Shown here: piece after piece, positions 60,723 through 61,190 of the stretch
How positions within the stretch are numbered: position 1 is the stretch's first letter
Layout: every line of letters starts with the position of its first letter
Assembly: GCA_017483225.1 (NCBI GenBank)
Contig: JAFULF010000023.1
Location: 1-61,190, forward strand
Direction of reading: 5' to 3'
DNA length: 61,190 nucleotides
Source: Alistipes sp.
GTDB taxonomy: Bacteria > Bacteroidota > Bacteroidia > Bacteroidales > Rikenellaceae
The notes under the pieces: generated by a model
What the model was told of the DNA's origin: nothing
What the model saw: only the letters and a program-made list of their open reading frames with translations
Database searches by the model: none
Program-made: the position numbers and the translations under genes

Positions 60723-60754
60723 CAAAGATACCTATTTTTATCTCTTGTACCAAA
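60723..60754 (-). promoter_or_regulatory. Bacteroidetes-type promoter for uppP-truB-queA
   Basis: On the minus strand TTTG (60751-60754) and TATCTTTG (60723-60730) are 20 nt apart, an exact consensus. The -7 box is 39 nt from the uppP start. Confidence 0.8.
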
Positions 60755-60822
60755 TATAATATAGGTAAGAGGCGAAAATTGACATTTTTTACATAAAAAA
60801 GAGAAAAAAAAGTAAGAAATAT

Positions 60823-60853
60823 TTTGCAGAATTAAATTCTTGCCCTATCTTTG
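60823..60853 (+). promoter_or_regulatory. Bacteroidetes-type promoter for tRNA-Glu
   Basis: TTTG (60823-60826) and TATCTTTG (60846-60853) are 19 nt apart, 20 nt upstream of the tRNA. Confidence 0.8.
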
Positions 60854-60872
60854 CACTCGCAATCAAACCAAT

Positions 60873-60944
60873 GGTGGATTCATCTAAGGGCTAGGATACG
60901 TGCCTCTCACGCACGACATAGGGGTTCGAATCCCCTATCCACTA
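60873..60944 (+). tRNA. tRNA-Glu (CTC)
   Basis: A full cloverleaf of 72 nt: acceptor GGTGGAT/ATCCACT (one G-U), D arm ATC/GAT with loop TAAGGGCTAG, anticodon stem CGTGC/GCACG with loop CTCTCAC (anticodon CTC), T arm AGGGG-TTCGAAT-CCCCT, discriminator A. CCA is not encoded. It stands alone with its own promoter and terminator. Confidence 0.93.
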
Positions 60945-60954
60945 CAAAGCAGAG

Positions 60955-60987
60955 CAGACGACTTACAAGTCGTCTGTTTTGTTTTGT
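60955..60987 (+). terminator. tRNA-Glu terminator
   Basis: CAGACGACT and AGTCGTCTG (60955-60976) form a 9-bp stem with a 4-nt loop, followed by TTTTGTTTTG. Confidence 0.85.
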
Positions 60988-61035
60988 GCCATCGCTCACC
61001 AACCCCGACGGTCGGGGATTGCAACAACAATCGGC

Positions 61036-61102
61036 TTATTGGTCAAAATTAGTAGATAAAATCGGGGCAATATCTGTTTATTGGTCAGAATTAGTAGATA
61101 AA
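61036..61102. repeat. 25-bp direct repeat, period 42 bp
   Basis: 61036-61060 and 61078-61102 match in 24 of 25 positions (TTATTGGTCA, R, AATTAGTAGATAAA). The 42-bp period equals four helical turns and also 14 codons, so both DNA-site and peptide-repeat readings are open. No gene is evident in 60988-61190. Confidence 0.75.
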
Positions 61103-61125
61103 TGCGGGTATTTTCCCGCATTTTC
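61102..61125. terminator. Hairpin near the right edge
   Basis: ATGCGGG (61102-61108) pairs with CCCGCAT (61115-61121) around a 6-nt loop, followed by TTTTC on the plus strand. The gene it would terminate is not identified. Confidence 0.45.
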
Positions 61126-61190
61126 TACCTGTATTTTAGCCTGAAATATTCATCTATAAATAGTCTTCGATATCTTCTTGACATACCATT

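Noticed and set aside
60851-61144. 97-codon plus-strand frame across the tRNA-Glu gene
   Set aside because: Its first third is the tRNA itself. The rest contains the 42-bp repeat and could be a remnant, but nothing supports translation.

Overview
The window reads as chromosome of a gut-type Bacteroidales bacterium, most like Alistipes/Rikenellaceae (this placement is from remembered family resemblance; no search was run). Supporting signs are a SusC/SusD pair, a type III glutamine synthetase, lipoproteins with an N-terminal MKK and a lipobox Cys, a DUF4270 protein, weak or absent Shine-Dalgarno sites, and many promoters of the Bacteroidetes form TTTG-N19/20-TAnnTTTG.

Layout: 1-141 is the right end of an IS3-family insertion sequence. 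517-10906 (minus) is a SusC/SusD locus with a repeat-bearing lipoprotein, a subtilisin-family protease lipoprotein behind its own promoter, and a small lipoprotein. 11438-15430 (minus) encodes both methylmalonyl-CoA mutase subunits, divergent from glutamine synthetase III (15759-17933, plus); the gap holds a perfect 21-bp direct repeat with palindromic cores. 18040-20847 (minus) is a large secreted MG2/plug-like protein and 21103-23040 (plus) a sialate O-acetylesterase. 23776-29761 (plus) is rimP-nusA-infB plus a CoA-transferase, behind a leader of nearly 400 nt. 30524-38382 (minus) is an envelope cluster: coaX, an outer-membrane barrel, a TPR protein, lptC, a CBS/CorC membrane protein and a PpiD-like foldase. 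Then come mfd, rng, a 29-residue basic protein, an HU protein and an SRPBCC protein (minus). 45404-50683 holds a sugar-phosphate epimerase (minus), a GDPD-permease-aldolase-EamA operon (plus) and tsaC (minus). The right end has yebC, a secreted C1 peptidase, topA, DUF4270, a starch-synthase N-domain protein, queA-truB-uppP and a tRNA-Glu(CTC).

The genes are mostly ordinary; the intergenic DNA is not. Two repeat families fill the gaps. Family A (five loci) is built from short modules repeated every 10 bp (TTAA-, CATTAAC- and GACCTTAC-type), with a shared core and TTGCGCAA palindromes. Family B (four full copies and one partial) is a 121-127 nt element with 14-17 bp terminal inverted repeats and an internal hairpin. 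Stem sequences differ among copies but stay complementary, often through compensatory changes, which points to a conserved folded RNA or single-stranded DNA. One copy abuts the rimP start codon and two overlap the stop codons of ppiD and the epimerase gene. Family B is the best candidate here for something undescribed.
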